Positions 26,299 through 34,367 are shown, counted from the stretch's first letter. The stretch: 64,000 nucleotides of DNA from Marinobacterium_E sp035458585 (GCA_035458585.1 DATHZN010000087.1:19139-83138); one strand, 5' to 3'. The notes: a model not told the origin generated them from the letters alone. A program made the numbers and translations.

Positions 26299-26386
26299 GG
26301 TCAGGTGTCCGAGTGGTCGAAGGAGGTCGCCTGGAAAGCGGCTGTACGGCAACGTACCGAGGGTTCGAATCCCTCCCTGACCGCCA
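26299..26386 (+). tRNA. tRNA-Ser(GGA)
   Basis: 88 nt including encoded CCA. The acceptor stem GGTCAGG pairs with CCTGACC, the discriminator is G and CCA follows. The anticodon loop is CTGGAAA (anticodon GGA, reading UCC/UCU), the long variable arm (TGTACGGCAACGTACC region) is characteristic of tRNA-Ser, and the T arm has GGTTCGAATCC. Confidence 0.97.
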
Positions 26387-26387
26387 T

Positions 26388-26428
26388 ACAAACTAAAAAG
26401 CCCCGCGAAGCGGGGCTTTTTAGTTTGT
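26388..26428. terminator. Strong terminator after tRNA-Ser
   Basis: ACAAACTAAAAAGCCCCGC and its complement form a perfect 19-bp stem around a GAA loop; the GC core is followed by T5 on the plus strand (and preceded by A5), so it works in both directions. Confidence 0.93.
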
Positions 26429-26442
26429 GCGACAGCGGATGA

Positions 26443-26531
26443 GAACCCGAGCAGAGGGTTCGACAAATTGCGATAGCAATTTGGACCGCCGCAGGCGCCC
26501 GCAGGGTCGTTTCGGCCTCGAGCCGAAACGA
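26443..26531. repeat. Cluster of stem-loops downstream of tRNA-Ser (REP-like)
   Basis: Three hairpins in 90 bp: GAACCC/GGGTTC (26443-26461), CAAATTGC-GATA-GCAATTTG (26464-26483, 8-bp stem) and TCGTTTCGGC-CTCGA-GCCGAAACGA (26507-26531, 10-bp stem), with a GC-rich CCGCAGG-type segment between the last two. GAGGGTTCGA (26454-26463) and TCCCTCC (26537-26543) match the tRNA T-arm and 3' acceptor region, so part of the block may derive from duplicated tRNA sequence. No protein is likely here. Confidence 0.65.
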
Positions 26532-26681
26532 GTCTATCCCTCCCGATTTTGATAGCCTGCCGCAAATCGCTATTTTCTCCGCGGCTTAATATATCTGCAG
26601 CTCTAGCCGATCGGTGAACACCAGTTGAGTAATGCTACACTCCAAACGGGTGTTGCGCGCCCTGAATCCGGTGGGTTACGG

Positions 26682-26852
26682 CTATTTCAGTAGGCAATGT
26701 TTAGCGAAGTCGGTCGCTTCATTGGCGGTCCAGTCGCCTTTGGGTTTCTCCTTCATATCATCGCACCAAGCCTCACTTCCAACCTCGGCTGAGCAGCCCG
26801 GCAGGATAAACAGGGTAACTAAGACACCTAGGGTCAACACTATTTTTCTCAT
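26682..26852 (-). CDS. Small DUF3012 lipoprotein
   Basis: 56 aa. The N-terminus MRKIVLTLGVLVTLFILPGC is a type II signal peptide with lipobox LPGC (Cys20 lipidated). The mature peptide SAEVGSEAWC-DDMKEKPKGDW-TANEATDFAKHC matches the DUF3012 family, whose invariant features (GSEAWC, MKEKPKGDWTANEA, FAKHC) are all present; the two mature cysteines besides Cys20 could form a disulfide. A GAGGAG lies 5 nt before the ATG. Function of the family is unknown. The gene is short and isolated, antisense to a spurious longer frame. Confidence 0.88.
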   Translation of the reverse strand: MRKIVLTLGVLVTLFILPGCSAEVGSEAWCDDMKEKPKGDWTANEATDFAKHCLLK

Positions 26853-27112
26853 CGACTCTCCTCAGAGTAATCAGCTAGCTGGATATCTTGATAATCTTAG
26901 TTCAACGACCGATATTTGCGTGAGTCAGTTTAGAATCTTCAACTTACGAATGACGACGCCTTCGAAACTAATTAGCGGGTTCGGATCCACAGCTATTGAA
27001 TAAGGCTATTACTGCGAGTCGGCTAATCGATATTTAATCTGCGACATTTAGGTGTTTGAGTATTACAGTGACATATGGGAAATGTCCCTTACCGGAAGGG
27101 GAGGTGTGTCAG

Positions 27113-27490
27113 ATGTCAAGCGAGCTAAAAACGATAGTCACAGGTTATCTAGAGGGGCGTCGACTAGAGATAAAGTACGATATTTTCGGTGCTGAGTGCG
27201 ACGATAACCGTATGCTCTACCGTTTGATGATCGACTTAGAACTTAACCAAAATAAACATCTCGATTTTGAGGCGATGCGGCAGTGTAGCTCATATGACAA
27301 ACAGGAAGAGCACGTTGACAGCTGGATCCGGAGCATGGTCGATCTGCTCGATGCGCAAGCGGGCCTGCTTAAGCGTTTTCGCTCGGTTTGTGACAGTCGA
27401 ATGAACATTAATGATATCTACACCATGCCCTTTACCATGCTGCAAAAGAGACAGGACGTCCATTTAAAGGCGCAGCCCTACACGGCGTAA
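27113..27490 (+). CDS. Hypothetical cytoplasmic protein
   Basis: 125 aa from the ATG at 27113, which has GGGGAGG 8 nt upstream; a TTG 57 bp earlier gives an N-terminus of no obvious character. The protein is soluble, mixed alpha/beta, with acidic and aromatic residues (YDIFGAECDDNRMLYRLMIDLEL) and a helical second half (SWIRSMVDLLDAQAGLLKRFRSVCDS). I recognise no family. The good Shine-Dalgarno and codon-like composition support a real gene. It converges on the globin gene. Confidence 0.6.
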   Translation: MSSELKTIVTGYLEGRRLEIKYDIFGAECDDNRMLYRLMIDLELNQNKHLDFEAMRQCSSYDKQEEHVDSWIRSMVDLLDAQAGLLKRFRSVCDSRMNINDIYTMPFTMLQKRQDVHLKAQPYTA

Positions 27491-27550
27491 TGTTCGATCT
27501 ATAAAAGAGTTACCTGCCAATCGCAGAGCGTTTAGCCTTAAGTTTGGGTG

Positions 27551-28009
27551 TTAGTGATTGTATTGCTTTCGGTTCTTAAAAGTGGCTTTGTCGAAACCGG
27601 GGTAGGCGGCCGAACGCATTACATCAGCCACCAGTTGGTAGAGTGTCCGCCACGCGTCACGAGTTTCACCGGTAAACTCATCACCCAAGCCAGTTCTCAA
27701 CGCGTGCATTAGGGCATTGCCCACCGGAGTATAATCCTCGGCACTTACACCGTATCCAACATGCTTGCGGGCGAGCTGTTGAAGCACAGGCACCAAAGCA
27801 TCCAGATCGTCTAGGCTCGCCACCGCTACCTTTAAAGTTGACATGAGCTTCTGTCCTTGCTGTTTCATACTGCCTTTGAAAAGTGGCCTGAGTGACGGAT
27901 CGTACTCGAAGAGTTTACGGTAGAAGATTCGGGCAGCGTCATCAGATATGGGTTCGACTTTCGCAAAACTTTGCTGAATCAACTGCTTCTGGCGGGCGGT
28001 AATACTCAT
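27551..28009 (-). CDS. Single-domain globin (flavohemoglobin/Vitreoscilla type)
   Basis: 152 aa from the ATG at 28009 (GAGG about 10 nt upstream); in-frame starts at 28024 and 28051 would add up to 14 residues. The fold matches the globin domain of Hmp and VHb: FYRKLFEYDPSLRPLFKGSMKQQGQKLM in the B-E helices and the proximal-His block LARKHVGYGVSAEDYTPVGNALMHAL (His in KHVGYG). There is no FAD/NAD reductase domain, so another reductase would be needed for NO dioxygenation. Likely roles are oxygen or NO binding. Monocistronic. Confidence 0.9.
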   Translation of the reverse strand: MSITARQKQLIQQSFAKVEPISDDAARIFYRKLFEYDPSLRPLFKGSMKQQGQKLMSTLKVAVASLDDLDALVPVLQQLARKHVGYGVSAEDYTPVGNALMHALRTGLGDEFTGETRDAWRTLYQLVADVMRSAAYPGFDKATFKNRKQYNH

Positions 28010-28217
28010 GCGCAGAGACCTCATCCATCGAATTTGAGCTGTTGGGCGCAAAACCGATCTTTTAATATTGTAATCAGTATAGCCTTAATTACCGAAGCCG
28101 CCGTTTAGCCCGATGACTCTTTTTCAACAGGCACTGGTAAGGGGCTCAGTGGCCAATACCTCCGTTTCAAGTTGATGCTAGTCTACACATGAATGGTTTA
28201 ATAAGACGGTGAGGCCT

Positions 28218-29093
28218 ATGAGCTATAGCGATGCCCTGAAACATATACAGCAACTCATTAGATCAACTGAGGAGTTAGCAGCTCTGGGTGCTCTGGCGCG
28301 AGTCAAATCGGCTAATCTGGTCTGCGCAGAAAACCTTGAGTCGGCTCTTACACAGGTGATGACCATCAGGGACCCGCTATTTTTCGATGACTTGAGAACC
28401 GATGAGTTAACGTTTTTAGGCGCGACAGCCTTAGGTAACCTTCGTCGTCTTACCGATCTTGTGGAACAACCAGCAACTGCCGGTCAATGGAACTATACCG
28501 ATCCAACGGTGCTTGAGGCTCAGGGACAATCTTCCCGAGCGGTTACAAGGTTTTTAACCCGGCACGCGCAACAAGATCAGGATCTCTTTGATATTTTAGA
28601 GCGCGGCGAGCCATTTTTGGATGTTGGTAGCGGTGTCGGCTGGATATCGATCAGCATGGCCCAACAATGGCCGAAGCTCTATGTTGATGGGGTAGAAGTT
28701 TTTGAACCCGCGTTACAGAGGGCTGTGCAGAATCGAGATCAGAGTGGTGTCGCCGATCGCGTTACTTTTTTGCACCAGAGTATCTGTGATCTAGATAAAG
28801 AGAGTCGATATGGTGCCGCTTTTGTACCTCTGATGTTTTTGTCCGAAGAGGTAATTAGAGCGGCACTGCCAAGGCTGAGGCGCGCTATCCGAAGAGGAGG
28901 GATGCTGTTTGTCGCTGTTTACACCCTGCCAGATGACCCGATGATCGCTGCACTCAACACTTTGCAAACAGCGATGTCGGGTGGGCGTGTGTGGACGGAG
29001 GATGATCTCAGAAGTTTGTTGGCGGATGCGGGATTTACCCTCGAAAAGAATGTTTCGCCTGACACACCATTAAATATTTACAAGGCAATTTAA
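28218..29093 (+). CDS. SAM-dependent methyltransferase-like protein
   Basis: About 291 aa from the ATG at 28218 (a GTG at 28209 is an alternative). Residues about 135-290 hold a class I methyltransferase fold: motif I FLDVGSGVGWISISMAQ, the acidic end of strand 2 in VDGVEVFEP, DRVTFLHQSICDL, and a motif near RRGGMLFVAVY. The N-terminal 130 residues (AALGALARVKSANLVCAENLESALTQV...) are helical and resemble the alpha-helical cap of O-methyltransferase-like proteins. Substrate unknown. It overlaps the 3' end of the HD-domain gene by 4 nt, tail to tail. Confidence 0.8.
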   Translation: MSYSDALKHIQQLIRSTEELAALGALARVKSANLVCAENLESALTQVMTIRDPLFFDDLRTDELTFLGATALGNLRRLTDLVEQPATAGQWNYTDPTVLEAQGQSSRAVTRFLTRHAQQDQDLFDILERGEPFLDVGSGVGWISISMAQQWPKLYVDGVEVFEPALQRAVQNRDQSGVADRVTFLHQSICDLDKESRYGAAFVPLMFLSEEVIRAALPRLRRAIRRGGMLFVAVYTLPDDPMIAALNTLQTAMSGGRVWTEDDLRSLLADAGFTLEKNVSPDTPLNIYKAI

Positions 29094-30256
29094 GTATCTA
29101 AAGTGCCAGCCATTTGTGGGTCAGGCCAGATTTGGCCAAGATGGGCGACCAGCTTCTCATGGTCTGTAAGATTGAGTACGCCACTTATATCGGTAGTGTT
29201 TATCTCCTCTGGCGGCGCTGGGCTCTCGAGTGATCGGCTCTGCTTGTCTGTGATTGAAGAGATAATAACCCTATCAGGAGTGGGTCCGGCGGCAAGAATT
29301 ATGGCGACCTCTCCAGTTGATCGCCTCACGAGGCATCCCGGGGCAAAGAGACCCATAGCGCGCAGAAATAGCTCGCTCATCCGTCCGTCTATCGCCTGAC
29401 CCCGGTGTTTAAAGAGCTCCTTCATGGCCTCCTGAGAACGCATTGTTTGACGATAGATGCGCGGTCTCGTCATCGCTACGTAGCTGTCAATGATCGCCAG
29501 TAGGCGCGTCTCTGGTATGATTCTGTCAGCCGTTAACTGTCTTGGATAGCCAGACCCATCTAATCGCTCGTGGTGTTGCAGTACTATTTGAAGCCAACGA
29601 CGATCTCTCAGTCCCACTTTGACCAAGAGCTCTGCTGATCTCTTGGGATGCTCCTCGATCTGTTTTTGCTGCTCTGGTGTGAGCGGAGTTTTCTGATTGT
29701 CGAGCACCGATTGCAGAGCGAACAAGCCGATATTTTGAGTAAGGGCCGCACCGATTAGGGGTATACGGTCGGACTCTGGCCAGCCCAGCCGCGCTCCGGC
29801 GATCTCGCAAATCAGCGAGCAGTGTAGAGCGTGGATCAACGAGCTGGGCGCGTGGATGATTAGCTGGGTTGTACCCAGAATAGCGTCTGGGTTCGCTTTA
29901 CAGACTGCCTGGATCCGTTTAATCAAACTCTGTAGCAGGCCTAATGTGAGCGGGCTAGAAACGGCACTTACTAACCCTTGGTGGGCAGTTTCGAGCTGGT
30001 TTAAAAGGCCGTTGACCATCTCGTAACTGCTTGCCTGCGAGGACACCGGATCTGGCGGCTTGTATTCGGTTAGAGCGGGTCCCGTGTAGTAATATGCACC
30101 TCTGCGAATCAGGCTCTCGATCTGATGATCACCCTCGACCGTGGCTCCCTCTCGTAGGAGCAGGTTTCCATCAGAATCGTAAAGCGCCCACTGCGTTGGA
30201 ACGCCCAGACTTATCTGTGTTGGACTCAGTTTATGCTTGCCGGATCGATTTGCCAT
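29090..30256 (-). CDS. Variant HD-GYP domain protein
   Basis: 388 aa from the ATG at 30256; extending to 30415 would run 58 bp into the upstream EAL gene and adds a sequence with no family character. The C-terminal half carries the GYP signature HHERLDGSGYPRQL (about 265-278). The usual HDxGK metal motif is replaced by TQNIGL, so the HD pair is missing. Preceding helices SSLIHALHCSLICEIAGARLGW correspond to the HSxRVAxxA region. c-di-GMP hydrolysis therefore looks doubtful; it may bind rather than cleave. Third gene of a BLUF-EAL-HD operon. Confidence 0.8.
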   Translation of the reverse strand: MANRSGKHKLSPTQISLGVPTQWALYDSDGNLLLREGATVEGDHQIESLIRRGAYYYTGPALTEYKPPDPVSSQASSYEMVNGLLNQLETAHQGLVSAVSSPLTLGLLQSLIKRIQAVCKANPDAILGTTQLIIHAPSSLIHALHCSLICEIAGARLGWPESDRIPLIGAALTQNIGLFALQSVLDNQKTPLTPEQQKQIEEHPKRSAELLVKVGLRDRRWLQIVLQHHERLDGSGYPRQLTADRIIPETRLLAIIDSYVAMTRPRIYRQTMRSQEAMKELFKHRGQAIDGRMSELFLRAMGLFAPGCLVRRSTGEVAIILAAGPTPDRVIISSITDKQSRSLESPAPPEEINTTDISGVLNLTDHEKLVAHLGQIWPDPQMAGTLDT

Positions 30257-30357
30257 CAGCCTAGTGAGATCACGAAGTATTCCTTTGACTATAGACGCGG
30301 TTGGCACCAGGGGTACAACAATTGTGGTATGCCCCTGGCATTCCTCGCTCGATGTCT

Positions 30358-31128
30358 CTAGACATCCAAGAGAAGAGCGCTCTGAGTCGGAAACTTCGCA
30401 TCGGGTAACTCGCACAGAGCCGGCTTCGCGAAAAGGTACCCCTGATAGAGATAGATACCGCTTTCCCTTAGGAATTCATATTCAGCAAGCGTCTCGACAC
30501 CCTCCGCGATTATTTCAATCCCAAGTTCATCTGAAAGTGAGACCAGTGCTCTGATGGTTGCCTGTCGCGGCCCGCTGCGGTTGATATCACGTATCAAGTA
30601 CATATCAAGCTTGATGATATCCGGGTTTACATCAATGAGTGAGTTGAGGCCAGCATAGCCCGCCCCAAAGTCATCTAGCGCGACGGTAGCGCCCGTACTG
30701 TGAATTCGGTGCAGCACATCCACTAATCTCGGAATACCATGAATAACATCAGACTCACTGATCTCGAAAATCAGCCGCTCCATGGGGAATCCAACCTTTT
30801 GTGCGTGCTCCAGTGTTTTAAGCGTGTGCATCTCTTCGCTGATCAAGCATTCACTGGTTATGTTCAGAGTCAGGCGGGTCTCCATTCCAAGATTGACCGC
30901 TCTTGATATGGCCGCCTCCCTAATAGACTGATCCAGCGGGCTTGTGAGTTTTCGGGGTGCTGACCTGAAAACGGACAAGGCAGACTCTCCATGCGCGCCC
31001 CGAACAAGCGATTCATAGGCGTATGTAGTGGAATCTCTGATATCGATAATGGGTTGATAGGCATTTAGGAACTTAACTGTCACACCCTCAGCCTGAAAAT
31101 AGGAGGGGTCCCGGGGGTTCATTGCCAT
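30358..31128 (-). CDS. Stand-alone EAL-domain c-di-GMP phosphodiesterase
   Basis: 256 aa, essentially a single EAL domain. Catalytic positions are conserved: YESLVRG (ESL variant keeping the Glu), LNITSE, FEISES, LDDFGAGYAGL, IKLDMYLIRD, AEGVET and YQGYLFAKP. It should hydrolyse c-di-GMP. It overlaps the upstream BLUF gene by 10 nt, so the two proteins are made in a coupled manner and probably interact; in related proteins such as BlrP1 the two domains are fused in one chain. Followed by the variant HD-GYP gene. Confidence 0.9.
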   Translation of the reverse strand: MAMNPRDPSYFQAEGVTVKFLNAYQPIIDIRDSTTYAYESLVRGAHGESALSVFRSAPRKLTSPLDQSIREAAISRAVNLGMETRLTLNITSECLISEEMHTLKTLEHAQKVGFPMERLIFEISESDVIHGIPRLVDVLHRIHSTGATVALDDFGAGYAGLNSLIDVNPDIIKLDMYLIRDINRSGPRQATIRALVSLSDELGIEIIAEGVETLAEYEFLRESGIYLYQGYLFAKPALCELPDAKFPTQSALLLDV

Positions 31129-31544
31129 TTGCCTTTGGAGAATGACTCCAGTATGCGAACCGCTCGGCTTGCGTCCATGTTGGCCAGGCAGCTTTTGGCT
31201 ACAAAGAAGTCGTTGAGACCATCAATAGTGCTGAGCATTTCGTCGGTGACCTCTCGGAACCCCATGCTCCAGTCGGGAAACTGACGTTTTGCGATCGGTT
31301 TCTCAAGGATATGGACGATGCTCTGGTGTCTTGAATCGAGCTGTATGCGTGAAAAAAGATGAGCAATGTCGGAAGGTGCTCCCTCGATCACCTGCATGAA
31401 TGCCCCCCCGTCGAACAACAGCATGCCAGAGATATTGTTGAGTTGATTGTTGGGTCGAATTTTGAGCAGAAGCCGGGTGAGATCCTCAGCGGACATCTCT
31501 CTTGTCGCTTTACTTACATAGACCAGTTGAATCAGATCTGACAT
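31119..31544 (-). CDS. BLUF-domain blue-light photoreceptor
   Basis: 141 aa, a complete BLUF domain. The flavin-site residues are visible: the Tyr in LVYVSKAT, Asn in NNISGMLLF, and the Gln in FMQVIEG, followed by RIQLDSRHQSIVHIL and the WSMGFREV strand. Blue light changes hydrogen bonding at FAD and signals to a partner. No output domain is attached; the overlapping EAL gene (10 nt) supplies the likely effector, giving a split version of a BLUF-EAL phosphodiesterase. First gene of a three-gene operon. Confidence 0.94.
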   Translation of the reverse strand: MSDLIQLVYVSKATREMSAEDLTRLLLKIRPNNQLNNISGMLLFDGGAFMQVIEGAPSDIAHLFSRIQLDSRHQSIVHILEKPIAKRQFPDWSMGFREVTDEMLSTIDGLNDFFVAKSCLANMDASRAVRILESFSKGKWQ

Positions 31545-31691
31545 TTCACCCCCTGATGAATGCTGCTACGCCGAGGCGTCAGATTTTGGATCAGCGCAGC
31601 TCCGGTGTCTGTTATCACACCCTTAAGTGAAGTCTAGCAGGTTTTGTTGACTATACTGATGAGGTTCCCAATTAACCTTTTGAGGTGTCCG

Positions 31692-32519
31692 GTGCCTATT
31701 TTTATGGATCGTCATTATGCAGAGGAGGCGACTCAGAATACGCTAGCGCTGGCGCATTCGCAGGACCTGGCTATTCAAGCGCAGTTCGATGTGAAGTTTC
31801 TAACCTATTGGTTTGATGAGGCACGTCACACCGCGTTTTGTCTCGTTGATGCGCCTAACAAACAGGCTATTGTTGACGCACACAACGCCGCTCACGGTGA
31901 CATTCCGCATGAGATTATTGAGGTAGACCCTGCAATTGTGAGTGCATTTTTAGGGCGCGTTGCAGATCCAGTTAGTGAAATTGCGACTACTATCCCAGAA
32001 GTTGACAGCGCATTCCGTGGAGTGATGTTTACTGATCTGCTGGACTCGACACTTTTAACCAGCACACTCGGGGACGGACGTGCGCTACATCAGCTTCATA
32101 TTCATAACGCCTTAATAAGAAAGGAGTTGCGAAGATTCGATGGCCGTGAAGTGAAGCACACCGGAGACGGATTTATGGTCTCGTTTAATGATGTAGGCGC
32201 GATGATCAACTGTGCTAGTCAGATTCAAGTGGCATTTGGTCGACACAACGCAAAAGCGCCCGAACACCCGCTGCAGGTTCGCATCGGTCTGAGTGCTGGA
32301 GAGCCAATTGAGGAGCACGGGGATCTGTTCGGCGCTTCAGTCCAGCTGTCTGCCAGACTCTGTGCTGAGGCCGCGCCCGGACAGATTTTGGTATCGAGTT
32401 CAGTGAAAAATAACGTCAACGGCGAACACAGGTTTGAGCGGTTGGGTGATCGGTTGTTGAAGGGGTTTAGTCAACCGGTTTCCGTCTACTCTTTTAGCGG
32501 CAACCTCACTCGCGATTGA
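31692..32519 (+). CDS. DUF4242 (SCO4226-like) / class III nucleotide cyclase fusion
   Basis: 275 aa from the GTG at 31692 (GAGG 6-7 nt upstream); an upstream ATG at 31644 lacks such a site. Residues 1-90 match DUF4242: PIFMDRHYAEEATQ, FLTYWFDEARHTAFCLVDAP, HGDIPHEIIEVDP, a fold known from the nickel-binding SCO4226. Residues about 110-270 are a class III cyclase domain with metal Asp in MFTDLLDST and HTGDGF, a purine-site Lys in VKHTGDG and DLFGASVQLSARLC, where Gln replaces the more common Asn and Arg is kept. It should make cAMP or cGMP. Divergent from the BLUF operon. The 3' end converges on the FKBP gene with a 14-nt overlap. Confidence 0.85.
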   Translation: MPIFMDRHYAEEATQNTLALAHSQDLAIQAQFDVKFLTYWFDEARHTAFCLVDAPNKQAIVDAHNAAHGDIPHEIIEVDPAIVSAFLGRVADPVSEIATTIPEVDSAFRGVMFTDLLDSTLLTSTLGDGRALHQLHIHNALIRKELRRFDGREVKHTGDGFMVSFNDVGAMINCASQIQVAFGRHNAKAPEHPLQVRIGLSAGEPIEEHGDLFGASVQLSARLCAEAAPGQILVSSSVKNNVNGEHRFERLGDRLLKGFSQPVSVYSFSGNLTRD

Positions 32520-32853
32520 GCACCTCAAGCAGTTCTATTTCGAAAACCAGATCGGCATTCGGTGGAATCTTGCCCTTGAAACCATATTCGCCATAACCGA
32601 GTGCTGCTGGCACCTTTAGGCGGCGTATTCCACCGACTCTCATCCCTTTCAGTCCCTCTACCCAGCCGGCTATCACCTTTTTGCGACTTAAGACTGTTTG
32701 AAAGGGGGTGCCGTGTTTGTGCGATGAGTCAAATTCGCGACCATCCTCAAGAAAGCCTCGATAATGAGCGGTAATGAGCGCCCCCCCTTTTTTGACAACC
32801 GCACCACTGCCCTCGAGTAGATCTTCAACGACCAGTTCAGTGTAATGGCTCAT
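32506..32853 (-). CDS. FKBP-type peptidyl-prolyl cis-trans isomerase
   Basis: 115 aa, a single FKBP domain, starting at ATG 32853 with GGAGG about 9 nt upstream; a TTG one codon earlier is also possible. Family features: YRGFLEDGREFDSSHKHGTPFQ, VIAGWVEGLKGMRVGGIRRLKVPAALGYGEYG and IPPNADLVFEIELLEV. No signal peptide, so it is cytoplasmic. It catalyses proline isomerisation during folding. It is transcribed in the same direction as a SlyD-like gene about 37 bp upstream; the two likely form an operon. Confidence 0.92.
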   Translation of the reverse strand: MSHYTELVVEDLLEGSGAVVKKGGALITAHYRGFLEDGREFDSSHKHGTPFQTVLSRKKVIAGWVEGLKGMRVGGIRRLKVPAALGYGEYGFKGKIPPNADLVFEIELLEVLNRE

Positions 32854-32889
32854 CAATACTCGCCTCCACGGGCAGGGGTTTTGCGTCGA

Positions 32890-33387
32890 TTAGTGGTGGT
32901 GACCGCCCACGCCATGGGCATGACCATGTGCAATCTCCTCGTCGGTAGCTGCCCGCAAGTCAACTATCTCGATATCGTAGGTGAGTGTCTTGCCCGCCAG
33001 AGGATGGTTGAGGTCAACTAGGACCATTTTTAGGCCGGGTTTGACAACCCTGACCTGACGCATGCCCTGATCAGTTTTGACGACGCCCACCATGCCGGGC
33101 TTCCAGCTACGAACGCCTTTTGGAAGACCCTGCAGGTGCTTCAGAGGCACACGCTGCTCCTGGCCCTCGCGGCGCTCGCCGTAGGCCTGATCCGGTGTCA
33201 ACGTCACACTGATCTTGTCGCCCACGGCTTTGCCTGTTAGAGCCGTCTCTATGGCTGGGATCATGCCCTTGTGTCCATGAAGGTAGGCTAGGGGGTCAGA
33301 CCCTATATTGCTCTCAACCTGCGTGCCTTCCGCATCGGTGAGCGTGTATATAAACTGCACTACGGTGTTATCGCTAATGTGTGACAA
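32890..33387 (-). CDS. SlyD-like FKBP peptidyl-prolyl isomerase with His-rich tail
   Basis: 165 aa starting at TTG 33387, which has GAGG about 8 nt upstream. It shows the FKBP core interrupted by an insert-in-flap (IF) chaperone domain: VVQFIYTLTDAEGTQVES, LAYLHGHKGMIPAIETALTGKAVGDKISVTL, ERREGQEQRVPLKHL... and DLNHPLAGKTLTYDIEI. The C-terminus, HGHAHGVGGHHH, is a histidine-rich metal-binding tail as in SlyD, which helps nickel delivery in E. coli. Likely a folding helper and metallochaperone. Confidence 0.9.
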   Translation of the reverse strand: MSHISDNTVVQFIYTLTDAEGTQVESNIGSDPLAYLHGHKGMIPAIETALTGKAVGDKISVTLTPDQAYGERREGQEQRVPLKHLQGLPKGVRSWKPGMVGVVKTDQGMRQVRVVKPGLKMVLVDLNHPLAGKTLTYDIEIVDLRAATDEEIAHGHAHGVGGHHH

Positions 33388-33461
33388 GGCTGAGTCCTCG
33401 GCTGAAAATTGATGTGGGGAGTATCGGTTTTACTGGTGGTTTGCGCAAGTACATAGCGGCT

Positions 33462-34367
33462 TCAAAGCAACCGTTTAGCGACCCCGGCCAGCTGATACCC
33501 TCTTGCCGTTAATTGCTCTGCAGTGGCGCGCAGGTGGTCGGGACTCACCTCGCAGCAACCGCCGATTAAACGGGCGCCCAATTCCGCCCACTCGAGCGTT
33601 AAATCTGCGTAGCGCTGCGGGCTGACATCTGAACGTTCTCCGAGTAATGCAACTGATTGGCCGGCCGCCAAGGCCTCTACAGAGATAAACCCATTGGCAT
33701 AACCCCCGTATGGCAGATTGTAGCCCCGCAATTGCGGCAGTGCTGCCGTGATGTCCTCGGGCGCACTGCAATTGAGCCAGATACCCTTGGGTGCAAAGGG
33801 GAGGCAGGCGTCGATACAGGCCTCTAATGTCTCGCCCGAGCGCAACAGTCCGTTAGGTTCCACTCGAATGCCAAGGGTGTATGGAATGCCACTCTGGTTG
33901 GCCGCAGCACAGGCGGCTCTCGCTTCTGTACTGTTGGTCATTGTTTCGATAAGGAGTACATCCATATCTGACTGTAGTTCACAGAGTTTTTGATACTCAG
34001 GCACCATGGAGTCGTAGCGGCGAGGTGGGTTGGGTAGGTAGCTTCCATGTAACGGGGGTAGGCACCCCGCGCGTTCTATCACTGCCCCAGAAGAGGCAAT
34101 TGCACTCTCCATGGCCGCTTTGGCGCCGTTGAAGATCTCTTGCTGTCGATCGATAATACCTGCTGCCTCAAGGCGCGTCGGTGTGGCTGTGTAGGTATTG
34201 AGAGTCAGTGTCCTACAACCCGCGCGGATGAAATCAAGGTGCACCGCTGTGACAATATCTGGGTCCCTCAGTTGAACCTCCACGGACCAGAGTTTTGTCC
34301 GAGGTTTGCCCGCGCGCTTGTATATCTCCTGACCCGTGCCACCATCGAGAAGAGCAATGTCTGTCAT
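33462..34367 (-). CDS. Homocysteine S-methyltransferase family protein
   Basis: 301 aa. A betaine-homocysteine-type barrel with the zinc ligands in LNCSAPED and IGGCCEVSP (GGCC is the hallmark), plus LLDGGTGQEIYKR at the N-terminus and LIETMTNSTEARA in the middle. The family transfers a methyl group from S-methylmethionine or SAM to homocysteine. The length and lack of a second domain fit MmuM-type enzymes, but the methyl donor is uncertain. ATG at 34365-34367 with GGAG nearby. Divergent from the HMG-CoA-lyase gene. Confidence 0.85.
   Translation of the reverse strand: MTDIALLDGGTGQEIYKRAGKPRTKLWSVEVQLRDPDIVTAVHLDFIRAGCRTLTLNTYTATPTRLEAAGIIDRQQEIFNGAKAAMESAIASSGAVIERAGCLPPLHGSYLPNPPRRYDSMVPEYQKLCELQSDMDVLLIETMTNSTEARAACAAANQSGIPYTLGIRVEPNGLLRSGETLEACIDACLPFAPKGIWLNCSAPEDITAALPQLRGYNLPYGGYANGFISVEALAAGQSVALLGERSDVSPQRYADLTLEWAELGARLIGGCCEVSPDHLRATAEQLTARGYQLAGVAKRLL

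Noticed and set aside
26287..26565. Minus-strand frame over tRNA-Ser and its tail (contains GGQGGIRTLGT...)
   Set aside because: This is the well-known artefact peptide translated from antisense tRNA-Ser; the DNA is an RNA gene and hairpins.
26632..27003. Plus-strand 123-aa frame
   Set aside because: Lies antisense to the DUF3012 lipoprotein, has no Shine-Dalgarno and resembles no family.
30257..30415. N-terminal extension of the HD-GYP-like gene
   Set aside because: Would overlap the EAL gene and has no family character.
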